A stretch of DNA of 64,000 nt from Amycolatopsis solani (GTDB taxonomy: Bacteria > Actinomycetota > Actinomycetes > Mycobacteriales > Pseudonocardiaceae), in assembly GCF_033441515.1 (NCBI RefSeq), contig NZ_JAWQJT010000003.1:1612001-1676000 (forward strand), in the 5' to 3' direction. Within the stretch, counting starts at the first letter, position 1. Every line of letters starts with the position of its first letter. The notes under the pieces were generated by a model. The model was not told the DNA's origin. It saw only the letters and a list, made by a program, of their open reading frames with translations, and made no database searches. This document shows, piece by piece, positions 15,553 through 25,495 of this stretch. Both the position numbers and the translations under genes were made by a program.

Positions 15553-17858
15553 GAAGCCGCCGCCAGGACGGCTTGTTCCACCTCTCGGCGCCAGCCCGGT
15601 TCGATGCGGCCGCTGCGGGGGGTCACCGCGAACGAGTCCACCACCGCACCTCCGAGCGTCGACGCCTTGGCCCAACGGACTTCGGCGTCACAGCGACGCA
15701 GCGCGCCCGCCACGCGGAACAGCAGGCCGATGCGGTCGGCCGCGCGTAGTTCCAGGACCACCGTGTCGGGGCCGCTCGTCTCGTCGTCGAACCACAGGAC
15801 CTTCGGGGCGACCGGTGCCGGGGCGCCGTAGTCGCGTTCCTTCGCCGCCAGGCGCTGGGTCAGCGGGAGCGTGCCCGCCACCGCCCTCGCGAACTGCTCG
15901 CGCAGCAGCGTCGCGTCCGGCAGGGAGCCGAACTTCGGGGACGCCGTGAACACGCCCGCGCGGCCGCCGTCGTGGCCGCGCAGGATCGCTGAATGGACCT
16001 CCAGCGAATTCAGCGCCAGTACGCCCGCCGCCGGGGCCAGCAGTTCCGCGCGGGCCGGGACCGCCAAGAGCACCGTCACGACCTTGCCGTGGGAGCTGAT
16101 CCGGATCTCGCCGGTTCCCGACGCCACGGCCGAAGCGACGAGTTCGCGTTGTTCGTCGTCCATCGGCGACGGGGCCGTGAAACCCTTGCCGCGCAGCACT
16201 TCTTCGCAGCCGGAGACCAGTTCGGCGAGCAGGCGCGCCTTCCAGTCCGTCCAGACGCCGGGGCCGGTGGCCAGCGAATCGGCCTGGGTCAGCGCGTGCA
16301 GGAGCTCGACCAGGACCAGGTCGCTGTCCAGCGTCTTCACCACCCGCGCCACGGTGGCCGGTTCGCTGATGTCGCGCCGGGTCGCCGTGTGCGGCAGCAA
16401 CAGGTGGTGGCGGACCATCGACGACACCGTCGCGGCGTCGGCCGGGCTCAGGCCGAGCCGGGTCGCGACCTGGGCGGAGATCTTCGCGCCCAGCTCCGAA
16501 TGGTCGGCGTCGCGGCCCTTGCCGATGTCGTGCAGCAGCGCGCCGATCAGCAGCAGGTCCGGCCGCGGCACCGTGGTGGTCAGCTTGGCCGCCTCGACGC
16601 AGGTGCGCACGAGGTGCCGGTCGACCGTCCACTGGTGCACCGGCGAGCGCGGCGGCAGGTCGCGGACCGCGCCCCACTCGGGGAACAGCCGGGACCACAG
16701 GCCGGTCCGGTCGAGCGACTCGACCGCGTCGACCAGCCCCTCCCCCGCGCCCAGCAGCTCCACCAGCGCGTTCAACGCCTCGGACGGCCACGGCGCGCGC
16801 AGTTCCGGCGCCGACTCGGCGAGGGCCTTGAGCGTGCCGAGCGCGATCGGCTTCCCGGTCCGCGCCGACGCCGCGGCGACCCGCAGCAGCAACGCCGGGT
16901 CCTTCGCCGGGACGGCGTCGCGGGCCAGCGCGACCTCGTTCCCGTGCAGCACCACGTTTTCCGCGAGCGGCGTCCGCGACGGGCGCCGCCCGAACCGCGT
17001 CTTCGGCGGCTCCACAGTGGACCGGAGAGCGACGTCCAGCGCGTACGCGATGGTGCGGCCCGCGCCGGAAAGCTTGCGGGCCAGCGTGAACCGGTCGCCG
17101 AACCCGAGTTCGGAAGCGACCAGCTCGGCCTCCGGCGCGGACAGGACGTCCCGTTCGCGCCGGATCTCGCGCCGCAGCTCGGTGCGGACGTCGAGCAGGA
17201 GTTCCTTGGCCGCCAGGAGTTCTTCGCCCGGACGCGCCGTCAGCTGCGCCGCGGCCAGCGCCTCCAGGACGGCGAAGTCGCGCAGCCCGCCCCGGCCGTG
17301 CTTGAGGTCGGGTTCGGCGGACTGCGCGATCTCGCCGCTGCGGGTCCAGCGCTGCCGGACCGACGCCGTCATGTCCGGGAGCTGCTTGCGCGCGGTGCGG
17401 CGCCACTGCTCACGCGCCGCCGCGACGAGCCGCCCGCTCAGCTCGGCGTCCCCGGCGAGGTGCCGGGCGTCGAGCAGGCCCATCGCCACGCGAAGGTCCT
17501 CCGAAGCGACCTTCAGTGCTTCGCCGGGCGTCCGGACCGAGTGGTCGAGCCCGACTTTCGCGTCCCACAAGGGATACCAGAGCGCGTCCGCGATCTCGCC
17601 GATGCCACCGTTGCCGTTGTGCACCAGCAGCAGGTCGAGATCGGAGAACGGCACCAGCTCCCGGCGGCCGAGCCCGCCCACGGCGACCAGCGCGACACCC
17701 GGTTCCGCGGTGTCGACGCCGGCCGCCGAAGCTCCCCTGCCCAGCCAGAACTCGTAGAGGTCGACCAGGGCCGCCCGCAGTGCGGACGCCCCCAGCCTCC
17801 CGTGCCTGCCCTCGAGCAAACGCTCGGTGGCCTTGACCAGTTCGCCCCCGTCGGCCAT
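15549..17858 (-). CDS. glnD: PII nucleotidyltransferase/deadenylylase GlnD
   Basis: Nitrogen-status sensor that modifies the PII protein GlnK on Tyr51 (adenylylation in actinobacteria) and removes the group when glutamine rises. The 769-residue protein has the nucleotidyltransferase motif GGLGRRELVPFSDLDLLLVH (about 61-80) with its two aspartates intact, an HD phosphohydrolase domain (LLHDIGKGRDADHSE, about 435) and two C-terminal ACT domains. It lies nine bases after glnK in the amtB-glnK-glnD operon controlled by the GlnR box upstream. Confidence 0.95.
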   Translation of the reverse strand: MADGGELVKATERLLEGRHGRLGASALRAALVDLYEFWLGRGASAAGVDTAEPGVALVAVGGLGRRELVPFSDLDLLLVHNGNGGIGEIADALWYPLWDAKVGLDHSVRTPGEALKVASEDLRVAMGLLDARHLAGDAELSGRLVAAAREQWRRTARKQLPDMTASVRQRWTRSGEIAQSAEPDLKHGRGGLRDFAVLEALAAAQLTARPGEELLAAKELLLDVRTELRREIRRERDVLSAPEAELVASELGFGDRFTLARKLSGAGRTIAYALDVALRSTVEPPKTRFGRRPSRTPLAENVVLHGNEVALARDAVPAKDPALLLRVAAASARTGKPIALGTLKALAESAPELRAPWPSEALNALVELLGAGEGLVDAVESLDRTGLWSRLFPEWGAVRDLPPRSPVHQWTVDRHLVRTCVEAAKLTTTVPRPDLLLIGALLHDIGKGRDADHSELGAKISAQVATRLGLSPADAATVSSMVRHHLLLPHTATRRDISEPATVARVVKTLDSDLVLVELLHALTQADSLATGPGVWTDWKARLLAELVSGCEEVLRGKGFTAPSPMDDEQRELVASAVASGTGEIRISSHGKVVTVLLAVPARAELLAPAAGVLALNSLEVHSAILRGHDGGRAGVFTASPKFGSLPDATLLREQFARAVAGTLPLTQRLAAKERDYGAPAPVAPKVLWFDDETSGPDTVVLELRAADRIGLLFRVAGALRRCDAEVRWAKASTLGGAVVDSFAVTPRSGRIEPGWRREVEQAVLAAAS

Positions 17859-17867
17859 CCCAGACGC

Positions 17868-19585
<1,718 letters not shown>

Positions 19586-19635
19586 ATCGTCCTCCCGTGC
19601 CCTGGGTTGGTGCGTTGGCAGTTTTGGCTCGCGGT

Positions 19636-19673
19636 GTTTCACGAGGCGGCGCGTGAGGTTTCACCCGCGTGAA
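19636..19673 (-). promoter_or_regulatory. GlnR box upstream of amtB
   Basis: Read on the minus strand, TTCAC-6-GAAAC-6-CGCCG-6-GAAAC matches the actinobacterial GlnR consensus (gTnAc-n6-GaAAc repeated) in three of four elements with exact spacing. It lies 51-88 bases before the amtB start, the expected distance for activation of amtB-glnK-glnD under nitrogen limitation by the global regulator GlnR. The glnR gene is not in the window. Confidence 0.75.
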
Positions 19674-19758
19674 CTGTCCGCGCGGGGTTGTTACGGGCAG
19701 GTTTCCGGAGACCTGTGCTGAAGTGTCCGGTTGCTTTACGCCGTGGTCGAATATCCCC

Positions 19759-20613
19759 ATGAGCGCGAGCGGCCACGGGAATGACCCACTGCCACCCCGG
19801 GTCGTCGAGGCGTTGCGGTGTTCGGTGTGCGGCGACCCGATCGGACTAGCCGATCGCACGCTGCGTTGCGGGAACCGCCACTCTTTCGATCTAGCGCGAC
19901 AGGGTTACGTGAACTTGTTGCACGCGCGAATCCCAGCGGGGACCGCGGACACCGCGGAGATGGTCGCGGCGCGCGCGGACTTCCTCGCGTCGGGCGCCTA
20001 CGGCGGGCTCGCCGACGAGCTGGCGCGGGCGTGCGCCGAGGCCGACGACCTCGTCATCGACGCGGGCGCGGGCACCGGCCACTACCTGGCGCGAGTGCTG
20101 GACGCGTCGGGGGCGTTCGGCCTCGCGCTGGACGTCTCGGCGGTGGCCCTGAAGCGGGCCGCCCGCGCCCACCCGCGGCTGGGCGCGGCGGTGTGGAACC
20201 TGTGGGAGCCGTGGCCGGTGGGCGACGAGGTGGCGTCGGTCGTGCTGAACGTCTTCGCGCCGCGCAACGGGCCGGAGTTCCACCGCGTCCTGCGCCCCGG
20301 CGGCCTGCTGGTCGTGGCCGCCCCGGCCCCGGACCACCTGCGCGAGCTGGGCGACCTGGTGCTCGCGGTGGACGAGCGCAAGGACGAACGCCTGGACGGC
20401 ACCCTCGGCGAGTTCTTCGCGCGGACGGGCCGCACGGAGGTCCGTCAGGAGGTCGAGCTGTCGCCGGTGCAGGTGCGGCAGGTGGTCGGGATGGGTCCCG
20501 CGGCGTTCCACCTCGACCGCGGCGACCGTCGCGCGCGCCTGGACGCGCTGAGCGAGCCGCAGGTCGTGACGACGTCCTTCACGGTGTCGACGTACCGGCG
20601 TCTGGGAGGGTGA
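19759..20613 (+). CDS. RlmA-type 23S rRNA (guanine-N1) methyltransferase
   Basis: A 284-residue SAM-dependent methyltransferase with an N-terminal zinc finger (Cys21, Cys24, Cys37, His41 in CSVCGDP...CGNRHSF) and the SAM-binding loop VIDAGAGTGHYL at about 94-105. This architecture is that of RlmA I/II, which methylates G745 or G748 in 23S rRNA; the RlmA-II form (TlrB) gives resistance to tylosin-type macrolides. Whether this copy is housekeeping or resistance-linked cannot be said. It is divergent from amtB across the GlnR region, and the FhuF-like gene begins four bases after its stop. Confidence 0.87.
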   Translation: MSASGHGNDPLPPRVVEALRCSVCGDPIGLADRTLRCGNRHSFDLARQGYVNLLHARIPAGTADTAEMVAARADFLASGAYGGLADELARACAEADDLVIDAGAGTGHYLARVLDASGAFGLALDVSAVALKRAARAHPRLGAAVWNLWEPWPVGDEVASVVLNVFAPRNGPEFHRVLRPGGLLVVAAPAPDHLRELGDLVLAVDERKDERLDGTLGEFFARTGRTEVRQEVELSPVQVRQVVGMGPAAFHLDRGDRRARLDALSEPQVVTTSFTVSTYRRLGG

Positions 20614-20617
20614 AGGG

Positions 20618-21247
20618 GTGAAGCCCGACTGGACCGCGTCCGCGACCCGGCTCGCGGACGCGGAGTGGGTCCGGGCCCGCATCGGCGGCGCGGCGAAGCT
20701 CTACGGGTGCGCGCGGCCGGAGGTGCTGGGCACGATCTGGTGGTACTCGCTCTCGTCGGTGCTGGTGGCGCCGGCGGTGGAAGGCCTGGTCGCCGGGCGG
20801 CTGGTGGACCCGTCGCTGGACGCCGTCGAGATCGACCTGGTGGCCGACGGCCGCTTTCTCGGCGCGCGGTCCACGCGTGCGCTCGACGGCGGGCTGCCCG
20901 AGCTGGGCGCGGCGTTCAAGGTCGCGCTCGGCACCGCGATCGGCACCATCGCGGCCGTCAGCGGGGCCCGGGAGCGCGCGCTGGGGGCGATCGCCACCGA
21001 CTCGATCGGGAACCGGCTGCTGTGGACGCCCGATCCTGCGCGGGCGATCAGCCTGGCCGAACCGCTGGTGGCCGCGATCGGGCTCGACCTGCCGAAGCCG
21101 CGGTTCGTGCACGTCGGGCGCACCCCCGCCGTGCGGCGGGCGTCGTGCTGCCTGATCTACGAGGTGGGCAACCCCAAGTGCGTGAGCTGCCCGCGTCAGA
21201 CGCCCGCCGAGCGCGAAGCCCGGCTCCGGGCCGCGCTCAGTCGCTGA
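20618..21247 (+). CDS. FhuF-like [2Fe-2S] ferric siderophore reductase family protein
   Basis: A 209-residue protein whose C-terminus holds the FhuF-type cysteine cluster CC-x9-C-x2-C (RASCCLIYEVGNPKCVSCPR), which binds a [2Fe-2S] centre used to reduce ferric siderophores in the cytoplasm. The rest of the chain is only weakly patterned, as is normal for this family. The GTG start follows AGGGTGAAGGG and is four bases from the methyltransferase stop, so the two are cotranscribed. No siderophore transport genes are adjacent. The 3' end overlaps the convergent sigma factor gene by 11 bases. Confidence 0.78.
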   Translation: MKPDWTASATRLADAEWVRARIGGAAKLYGCARPEVLGTIWWYSLSSVLVAPAVEGLVAGRLVDPSLDAVEIDLVADGRFLGARSTRALDGGLPELGAAFKVALGTAIGTIAAVSGARERALGAIATDSIGNRLLWTPDPARAISLAEPLVAAIGLDLPKPRFVHVGRTPAVRRASCCLIYEVGNPKCVSCPRQTPAEREARLRAALSR

Positions 21248-22115
21248 CGGCCAGCTCGAGCTCCGCCAGCCGGTCCGGGTCGGCGATGACCTCGATGCCG
21301 GTGATCCGGTCGTCCGCGACGCGGAACGCCAGCACCACCGCCGGCCGCCCGTCGCGGACCATGAGCAGGCCGGGCCCGCCGTCGACGAGGACCAGTTCGC
21401 TCGCGCGAGCTCGTTCGGAGGCGAGGATCGCGCCGCGGCGGACGCTCTCGACCCCGCGCAGCACGATCGGCGCCGGGCTCGGGCCGACGAACCGGTCGGC
21501 GCGCAGGACGACGTCCGGGTCGAGGAGGGCGAGCAGCGCCTCGAAGTCCCCGCCGCGGGACGCCGCCAGGAACGCTTCGACGACCTTGCGCCGCCGGGGC
21601 AGATCCTCGGTGGCCGTCCCGCCTTTGACGCGGCGCCGGGCGCGGCTCGCGAGCTGCCGGGTCGCCTCCGGCGTCTTGCCGAGCATCGGCGCGATCTCGT
21701 CGAACGGCACCGCGAACATGTCGTGCAGCACGAACGCGACCCGCTCGGCCGGGCCCAGCGCGTCGAGGACGACCAGCAGCGCCAGCCCGACCTCGTCCGC
21801 CAGCTCGGCCTCCTGCGCGGGATCGCGGCGCTCGTCGTCGGGCTCGGGCTGCCCGTCGAGGGCCTCTTCGGGGTGGGTGCGCCGCGCCCGCAGCGCCGAC
21901 AGGCACACCCGCGCGACCACGGTCGTCAGCCACGCGGGGACGTTGTCGATCTCGGCGGCATCGGTGCGGTGGAACCGCAGCCAGGCCTCCTGGACGGCGT
22001 CGTCGGCTTCGGCCGCCGAACCCAGCATCCGGTAGGCGGCCGCGCGCAACCGCGGCCGCTCCCGCTCGAACCGCTCGGTCAGCGCGTCCACTCTGGTCCT
22101 CTCACCCGGGGTCAT
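21237..22115 (-). CDS. ECF sigma factor of the SigJ/ECF41 type with SnoaL-like domain
   Basis: A sigma-70 family factor of about 285-292 residues. Region 2 reads RPRLRAAAYRMLGSAAEADDAVQEAWLR, here quoted only as AYRMLGSAAEADDAVQEAWL; region 4 includes EIAPMLGKTPEATRQLASRA. A C-terminal SnoaL-like (NTF2-fold) extension of about 110 residues follows, as in ECF41/SigJ factors, where it replaces an anti-sigma factor. The start is uncertain: ATG 22113-22115 gives the family-like N-terminus MTPGERTR but lies in the edge of a hairpin loop with no Shine-Dalgarno; GTG 22089-22091 has AGAGG six bases upstream. Confidence 0.88.
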   Translation of the reverse strand: MTPGERTRVDALTERFERERPRLRAAAYRMLGSAAEADDAVQEAWLRFHRTDAAEIDNVPAWLTTVVARVCLSALRARRTHPEEALDGQPEPDDERRDPAQEAELADEVGLALLVVLDALGPAERVAFVLHDMFAVPFDEIAPMLGKTPEATRQLASRARRRVKGGTATEDLPRRRKVVEAFLAASRGGDFEALLALLDPDVVLRADRFVGPSPAPIVLRGVESVRRGAILASERARASELVLVDGGPGLLMVRDGRPAVVLAFRVADDRITGIEVIADPDRLAELELAVSD

Positions 22116-22140
22116 AGGAGTAGACCCCGGGTGAGAGGAC
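22096..22140. promoter_or_regulatory. Perfect 18-pair inverted repeat at the sigma factor start
   Basis: 22096-22113 pairs perfectly with 22123-22140 around a 9-base loop. On the minus strand the second arm ends in GTGAGAGGAC and contains the best ribosome-binding site for the GTG start of the sigma factor; the ATG alternative sits at the loop edge. It lies between the VOC gene stop and the sigma gene. It may terminate the VOC transcript, hide the sigma ribosome-binding site, or be a DNA operator. No T-run follows. Confidence 0.65.
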
Positions 22141-22168
22141 GATGTGACCGGTTTGCGCGTGGCCCCGG

Positions 22169-22606
22169 TCACAGCACGCAGAACTCGTTGCCCTCCGGGT
22201 CCGCCATCACGGCGTGATCGGGGTGGCCGTCGAGGGTGTGCTCCCGCAGCACCGTCGCGCCGGCCGCGGTGAGCCGGGCGATCGCTTCGACGACCCGCTC
22301 CCAGCGCGTCTCCCAGGGCACGTCACGGCTCCCGCCGGCCTGGATGTCCAGGTGGAGGCGGTTCTTCGCCGTCTTGCCCTCCGGGACCTTGAGGAAGCTC
22401 AGGTTCGGCAGGACGCCCTCGGGGTCGCTCAGGTAGGCGCCGTCGTCCCACTCCGCCTCGGGTACGCCCTGCTGCTGGAACCAGGTTTCCCAGCTCGCGA
22501 ACCCCGGTGGGGGCGGGCGTTCGATGTAGCCGAGGGCCACCGCCCAGAACTTCGCCAGCTCGCGGGGTTCCGCGCAGTCGATCGTCAGGCTCCAGCGCAC
22601 CGTCAC
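22169..22606 (-). CDS. VOC/glyoxalase-superfamily protein
   Basis: A 145-residue protein of the vicinal oxygen chelate fold (glyoxalase-like domain 6 group). It begins VTVRWSLTIDCAEPRELAKFW, with VALGYIERPPPP following, and ends DHAVMADPEGNEFCVL; the DPEGNEFC C-terminus and the NRLHLDI strand are typical. Function in this subfamily is undefined. The GTG at 22604-22606 fits homology; an upstream in-frame start would add 24 residues without similarity. It is transcribed towards the sigma factor gene, separated by the 18-pair hairpin. Confidence 0.85.
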   Translation of the reverse strand: MTVRWSLTIDCAEPRELAKFWAVALGYIERPPPPGFASWETWFQQQGVPEAEWDDGAYLSDPEGVLPNLSFLKVPEGKTAKNRLHLDIQAGGSRDVPWETRWERVVEAIARLTAAGATVLREHTLDGHPDHAVMADPEGNEFCVL

Positions 22607-22641
22607 GGTCGAAGGGTAGCCTCGCCCACGCGGCGGGAAAC

Positions 22642-22672
22642 TTGACCGACCGGCCGAACCTGCGATTACGGT
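22642..22672 (+). promoter_or_regulatory. Promoter giving a leaderless mRNA for the homoserine sulfhydrylase
   Basis: TTGACC (22642-22647), a 19-base spacer and TACGGT (22667-22672) precede the ATG at 22681 by eight bases, so transcription should begin at or beside the start codon. There is no Shine-Dalgarno sequence upstream of this ATG, which fits. Confidence 0.5.
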
Positions 22673-22680
22673 GGGCACCG

Positions 22681-23967
22681 ATGAGTGAACGCACCTGGGG
22701 CTTCCGCACCCGTGCCCTGCACGCCGGCGGCACCCCCGATCCGGCGACCGGGGCGCGGGCCGTGCCGATCTACCAGACCACCAGTTTCGTCTTCGAGGAC
22801 GCGGCCGATGCCGCCAACCTGTTCGCGCTGCAGAAGTACGGGAACGTCTACAGCCGGATCGGGAACCCGACCGTGGCCGCGTTCGAGGAGCGGGTGGCCA
22901 GTCTCGAAGGGGCCATCGGCGGGGTCGCCACCGCGAGCGGGCAGGCGGCCGAGTTCCTCACCTTCAGCGCGCTCGCCGAGGCCGGCGATCACATCGTGTC
23001 CGCCAGCGGGCTCTACGGCGGGACCGTCACCCAGCTCACCGGGACGCTCCGGCGCTTCGGCGTCGAGACGACGTTCGTCAGCGGCGGGATCGACGACTAC
23101 GCCGCCGCGATCACCGAGCGGACCCGGCTGCTCTACACCGAGGTCATCGGCAACCCCGGGGGTGGCATCGCCGACCTCGCCGCGCTGGCCGACCTCGCGC
23201 ACGCGCACGACATCCCGCTGGTCGTCGACGCCACGCTGGCGACGCCGTACCTGTGCCGGCCGATCGAGCACGGGGCCGACATCGTGCTGCACTCGGCGAC
23301 GAAGTTCCTCGGCGGCCACGGGACGACGCTCGGCGGGATCGTCGTCGAATCCGGGAAGTTCGACTGGGGCAACGGGAAGTTCCCGCGGATGACCGAGACC
23401 GTCGAGAGCTACGGCGGCCTGAAGTACTGGGAGAACTTCGGCGAGTACGCCTTCTGCACCCGGTTGCGCGCCGAGCAGCTACGGGACATCGGCGCGGTGC
23501 TGTCGCCGCACTCGGCTTTCCTGCTGCTGCAAGGGATCGAGACGCTGCCGCAGCGGATGGACGCGCACGTGGCCAACGCCCGCGCGATCGCCGAGCACCT
23601 CGAAGCCGACCCGCGCGTCGCGTGGGTGTCCTACGCCGGGCTGCCGTCGCACCCGCACCACGAGCTGGCGAAGAAGTACCTGCCCGCCGGGCCGGGCGCG
23701 GTGTTCTCCTTCGGCATCGACGGCGGCCGCGCGGCCGGCGAGAAGTTCGTCGAGTCGGTCGAGCTGCTGTCGCACCTGGCGAACGTCGGGGACGCGCGGT
23801 CGCTCGTCATCCACCCGGCGTCGACCACGCACGCGCAGCTGTCGGAGGAACAGCTCGCCGCCGCGGGCGTCGGGCCGGACCTGATCCGGCTGTCGATCGG
23901 CCTGGAGGACGTCGACGACCTCGTCTGGGACCTGGACCAGGCGCTCGGCAAGGCGGTGGCCGGATGA
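22681..23967 (+). CDS. O-acetylhomoserine aminocarboxypropyltransferase (sulfhydrylase)
   Basis: PLP enzyme that converts O-acetylhomoserine and sulfide to homocysteine, a direct route to methionine. The 428-residue length fits the family. Visible features are [20 protein letters not shown] at the start, [17 protein letters not shown], and the PLP lysine in [17 protein letters not shown] (about 205-220). It probably forms an operon with the CoA-binding protein that follows, whose ATG overlaps its stop (ATGA). Confidence 0.94.
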   Translation: MSERTWGFRTRALHAGGTPDPATGARAVPIYQTTSFVFEDAADAANLFALQKYGNVYSRIGNPTVAAFEERVASLEGAIGGVATASGQAAEFLTFSALAEAGDHIVSASGLYGGTVTQLTGTLRRFGVETTFVSGGIDDYAAAITERTRLLYTEVIGNPGGGIADLAALADLAHAHDIPLVVDATLATPYLCRPIEHGADIVLHSATKFLGGHGTTLGGIVVESGKFDWGNGKFPRMTETVESYGGLKYWENFGEYAFCTRLRAEQLRDIGAVLSPHSAFLLLQGIETLPQRMDAHVANARAIAEHLEADPRVAWVSYAGLPSHPHHELAKKYLPAGPGAVFSFGIDGGRAAGEKFVESVELLSHLANVGDARSLVIHPASTTHAQLSEEQLAAAGVGPDLIRLSIGLEDVDDLVWDLDQALGKAVAG

Positions 23968-24440
23968 CGTACGACGTCGGCGCCGTCGAGCGGCGCGCGA
24001 TCCTGAACCGGACGAAGTCGGTCACGATCGTCGGCGCGTCCGCCAACCCGGCGCGGCCCAGCTACTTCGTGGCGACTTATCTGCTCTCCTCGACGCGGTA
24101 CGAGGTCAACTTCGTCAACCCGCGGCTGGACACGCTGCTCGGGAAGCCGGTGTACGCGTCGCTCAAGGACGTGCCGGGCGAGCTCGACCTGATCAGCGTG
24201 TTCCGCAAGCACGACGACCTGCCGCAGGTGGCCGAAGAGGTCGTCGACGCCGGCGCGCGGACGCTGTGGCTGCAACTCGGGTTGTGGCACGAGCCGGCGG
24301 CCGACCGGGCGCGGGAAGCCGGGCTCGACGTCGTGATGAACCGGTGCGTGAAGATCGAGCACGCGCGTTTCGCCGGCGGGCTGCACCTGGCCGGCTTCAA
24401 CACCGGCGTGATCAGCTCGCGGCGGCAGTCGGCGCCCTAG
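23964..24440 (+). CDS. CoA-binding domain protein (YccU type)
   Basis: A 158-residue single-domain Rossmann protein of the CoA-binding (succinyl-CoA synthetase alpha N-terminal-like) family; VTIVGASANPARPSY and the later LWLQLGLWHEPA and DVVMNRCVKIEHAR are family patterns, the latter with the conserved Cys. Its biochemical role is not established. Very often it sits next to O-acetylhomoserine sulfhydrylase genes in actinobacteria, and here its start codon overlaps that gene's stop, so a link to sulfur amino acid metabolism is likely. Confidence 0.88.
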   Translation: MTYDVGAVERRAILNRTKSVTIVGASANPARPSYFVATYLLSSTRYEVNFVNPRLDTLLGKPVYASLKDVPGELDLISVFRKHDDLPQVAEEVVDAGARTLWLQLGLWHEPAADRAREAGLDVVMNRCVKIEHARFAGGLHLAGFNTGVISSRRQSAP

Positions 24441-24474
24441 GAAGAGACCGGGCGCTCCCGCTGTTGGCCCAGGC

Positions 24475-25233
24475 ATGACCTTGGGGATCACGTTGTCCGG
24501 CGGCCCGACCGCCCTGCTGGAACTGGGCGGCGTGCGGCTGCTCACCGACCCGACCTTCGACGCGCCCGGCGACCACCCCGTCGGCGAGCGCGTACTGGTC
24601 AAGACCGAGGACTCGGTGCTGACCGAGGACGCGGTCGGCGTGGTGGACGCCGTGCTGCTGTCCCACGACCAGCACCCCGACAACCTCGACGACCGCGGCC
24701 GCGCGTACCTCGCCACGGTGCCGCTGACACTGATCACGCCCAGCGGCGCCGCGCGGCTCGGCGGGACCGCGAAGGGCCTGGCGCCGTGGGAGGAGACGCG
24801 CGTCGGGCCGCTGACCGTCACCGCCGTCCCGGCCCGGCACGGACCCGAAGGTGCTTCGCGGCTCACCGGCGACGTGACCGGGTTCGTGCTGACCGGCGAC
24901 GACCTCCCGACCGTGTACGTCAGCGGGGACAACGCGTCGGTCGACGTCGTGCGCGAGATCGCCGCGCGGTTCCGCGTCGACATCGCGGTGCTGTTCGCCG
25001 GCGCCGCCCGGACGGCGCTCTTCGATGGCGCTCCCCTGACGCTGACCAGCGAGAACGCCGTCGAAGCCGCGAAGGTGCTGGGCGCGGCGAAGGTCGTTCC
25101 GCTGCACTTCCGCGGCTGGCAGCACTTCAGCGAAGGCCCGGAGGCGCTGCGGACGGCGTTCGAGGCGGCCGGCCTGGCCGATCGGCTGGTGCTCCTCGAA
25201 CCCGGACGTCCGTACGAGGTCGTGAGTGTTTAG
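24475..25233 (+). CDS. MBL-fold metallo-hydrolase (UlaG-like)
   Basis: A 252-residue metallo-beta-lactamase-fold protein. It starts with MTLGITLSGGPTALLELGG and RLLTDPTFDAPG; the metal box is LLSHDQHPDN, with Asp64-His65-like changes from the standard HxHxDH (first His present, third position Gln), and VYVSGDNAS supplies the bridging Asp. VVPLHFRGWQHF gives a late histidine. UlaG-like members hydrolyse lactones or phosphodiesters; the substrate here is unknown. Its stop codon lies inside the left arm of a strong terminator hairpin. Confidence 0.83.
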   Translation: MTLGITLSGGPTALLELGGVRLLTDPTFDAPGDHPVGERVLVKTEDSVLTEDAVGVVDAVLLSHDQHPDNLDDRGRAYLATVPLTLITPSGAARLGGTAKGLAPWEETRVGPLTVTAVPARHGPEGASRLTGDVTGFVLTGDDLPTVYVSGDNASVDVVREIAARFRVDIAVLFAGAARTALFDGAPLTLTSENAVEAAKVLGAAKVVPLHFRGWQHFSEGPEALRTAFEAAGLADRLVLLEPGRPYEVVSV

Positions 25234-25264
25234 GAGGGTTAGAACCCTCCTAAACACTCACGAC
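25219..25264. terminator. Perfect 22-pair hairpin with 2-base loop (dispersed terminator family)
   Basis: 25219-25240 pairs perfectly with 25243-25264 around the loop AG. The left arm includes the last codons and stop of the MBL gene. A second member at 51664-51711 shares the outer sequence GTCGTGAGTGTTTAGG and differs by a compensating G-C to C-G swap in the inner stem, so pairing is maintained. Likely a bidirectional terminator belonging to a dispersed repeat family. Confidence 0.8.
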
Positions 25265-25309
25265 CCGGGTGAGCACGGGCCCGGCGGCGGGCCGTGAGAG
25301 GCTGGCGGC

Positions 25310-25486
25310 ATGGCCAAACCGACCCCGCTCCAGTTCCGCAACCTCCTCGTCGCCCTCCTGGCGGCGGCGGGCTTCGTCTGGAGCATCGTGACCGGCCTGC
25401 CGTGGTGGGTCAGCGCGATCGTGGGCTGCGCCTGCGTCCTGTCGCTGGCTTCGGCTTACCTCAACCGGCCGGGGGCGAACAGCTAG
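25310..25486 (+). CDS. Small two-helix membrane protein
   Basis: A 58-residue ORF: a short basic N-terminus (MAKPTPLQFRN), then two hydrophobic helices (LLVALLAAAGFVWSIVTGL and VSAIVGCACVLSLASAYL) separated by PWW. I do not recognise the family; actinobacteria have many small membrane proteins of this form. The start codon follows GAGAGGCTGGCGGC. It is between the MBL terminator and the Mrr gene, nine bases before the latter. Confidence 0.6.
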   Translation: MAKPTPLQFRNLLVALLAAAGFVWSIVTGLPWWVSAIVGCACVLSLASAYLNRPGANS

Positions 25487-25495
25487 CGTGACCCC

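Noticed and set aside
22096..22140. Simple rho-independent terminator only
   Set aside because: There is no T-run and the second arm contains the ribosome site of the next gene, so a plain terminator label would hide the regulatory possibility; kept as undecided.
22607..22680. SAM or SAH riboswitch before the homoserine sulfhydrylase
   Set aside because: The gap is too short and the promoter sits directly on the start codon, leaving no leader RNA.
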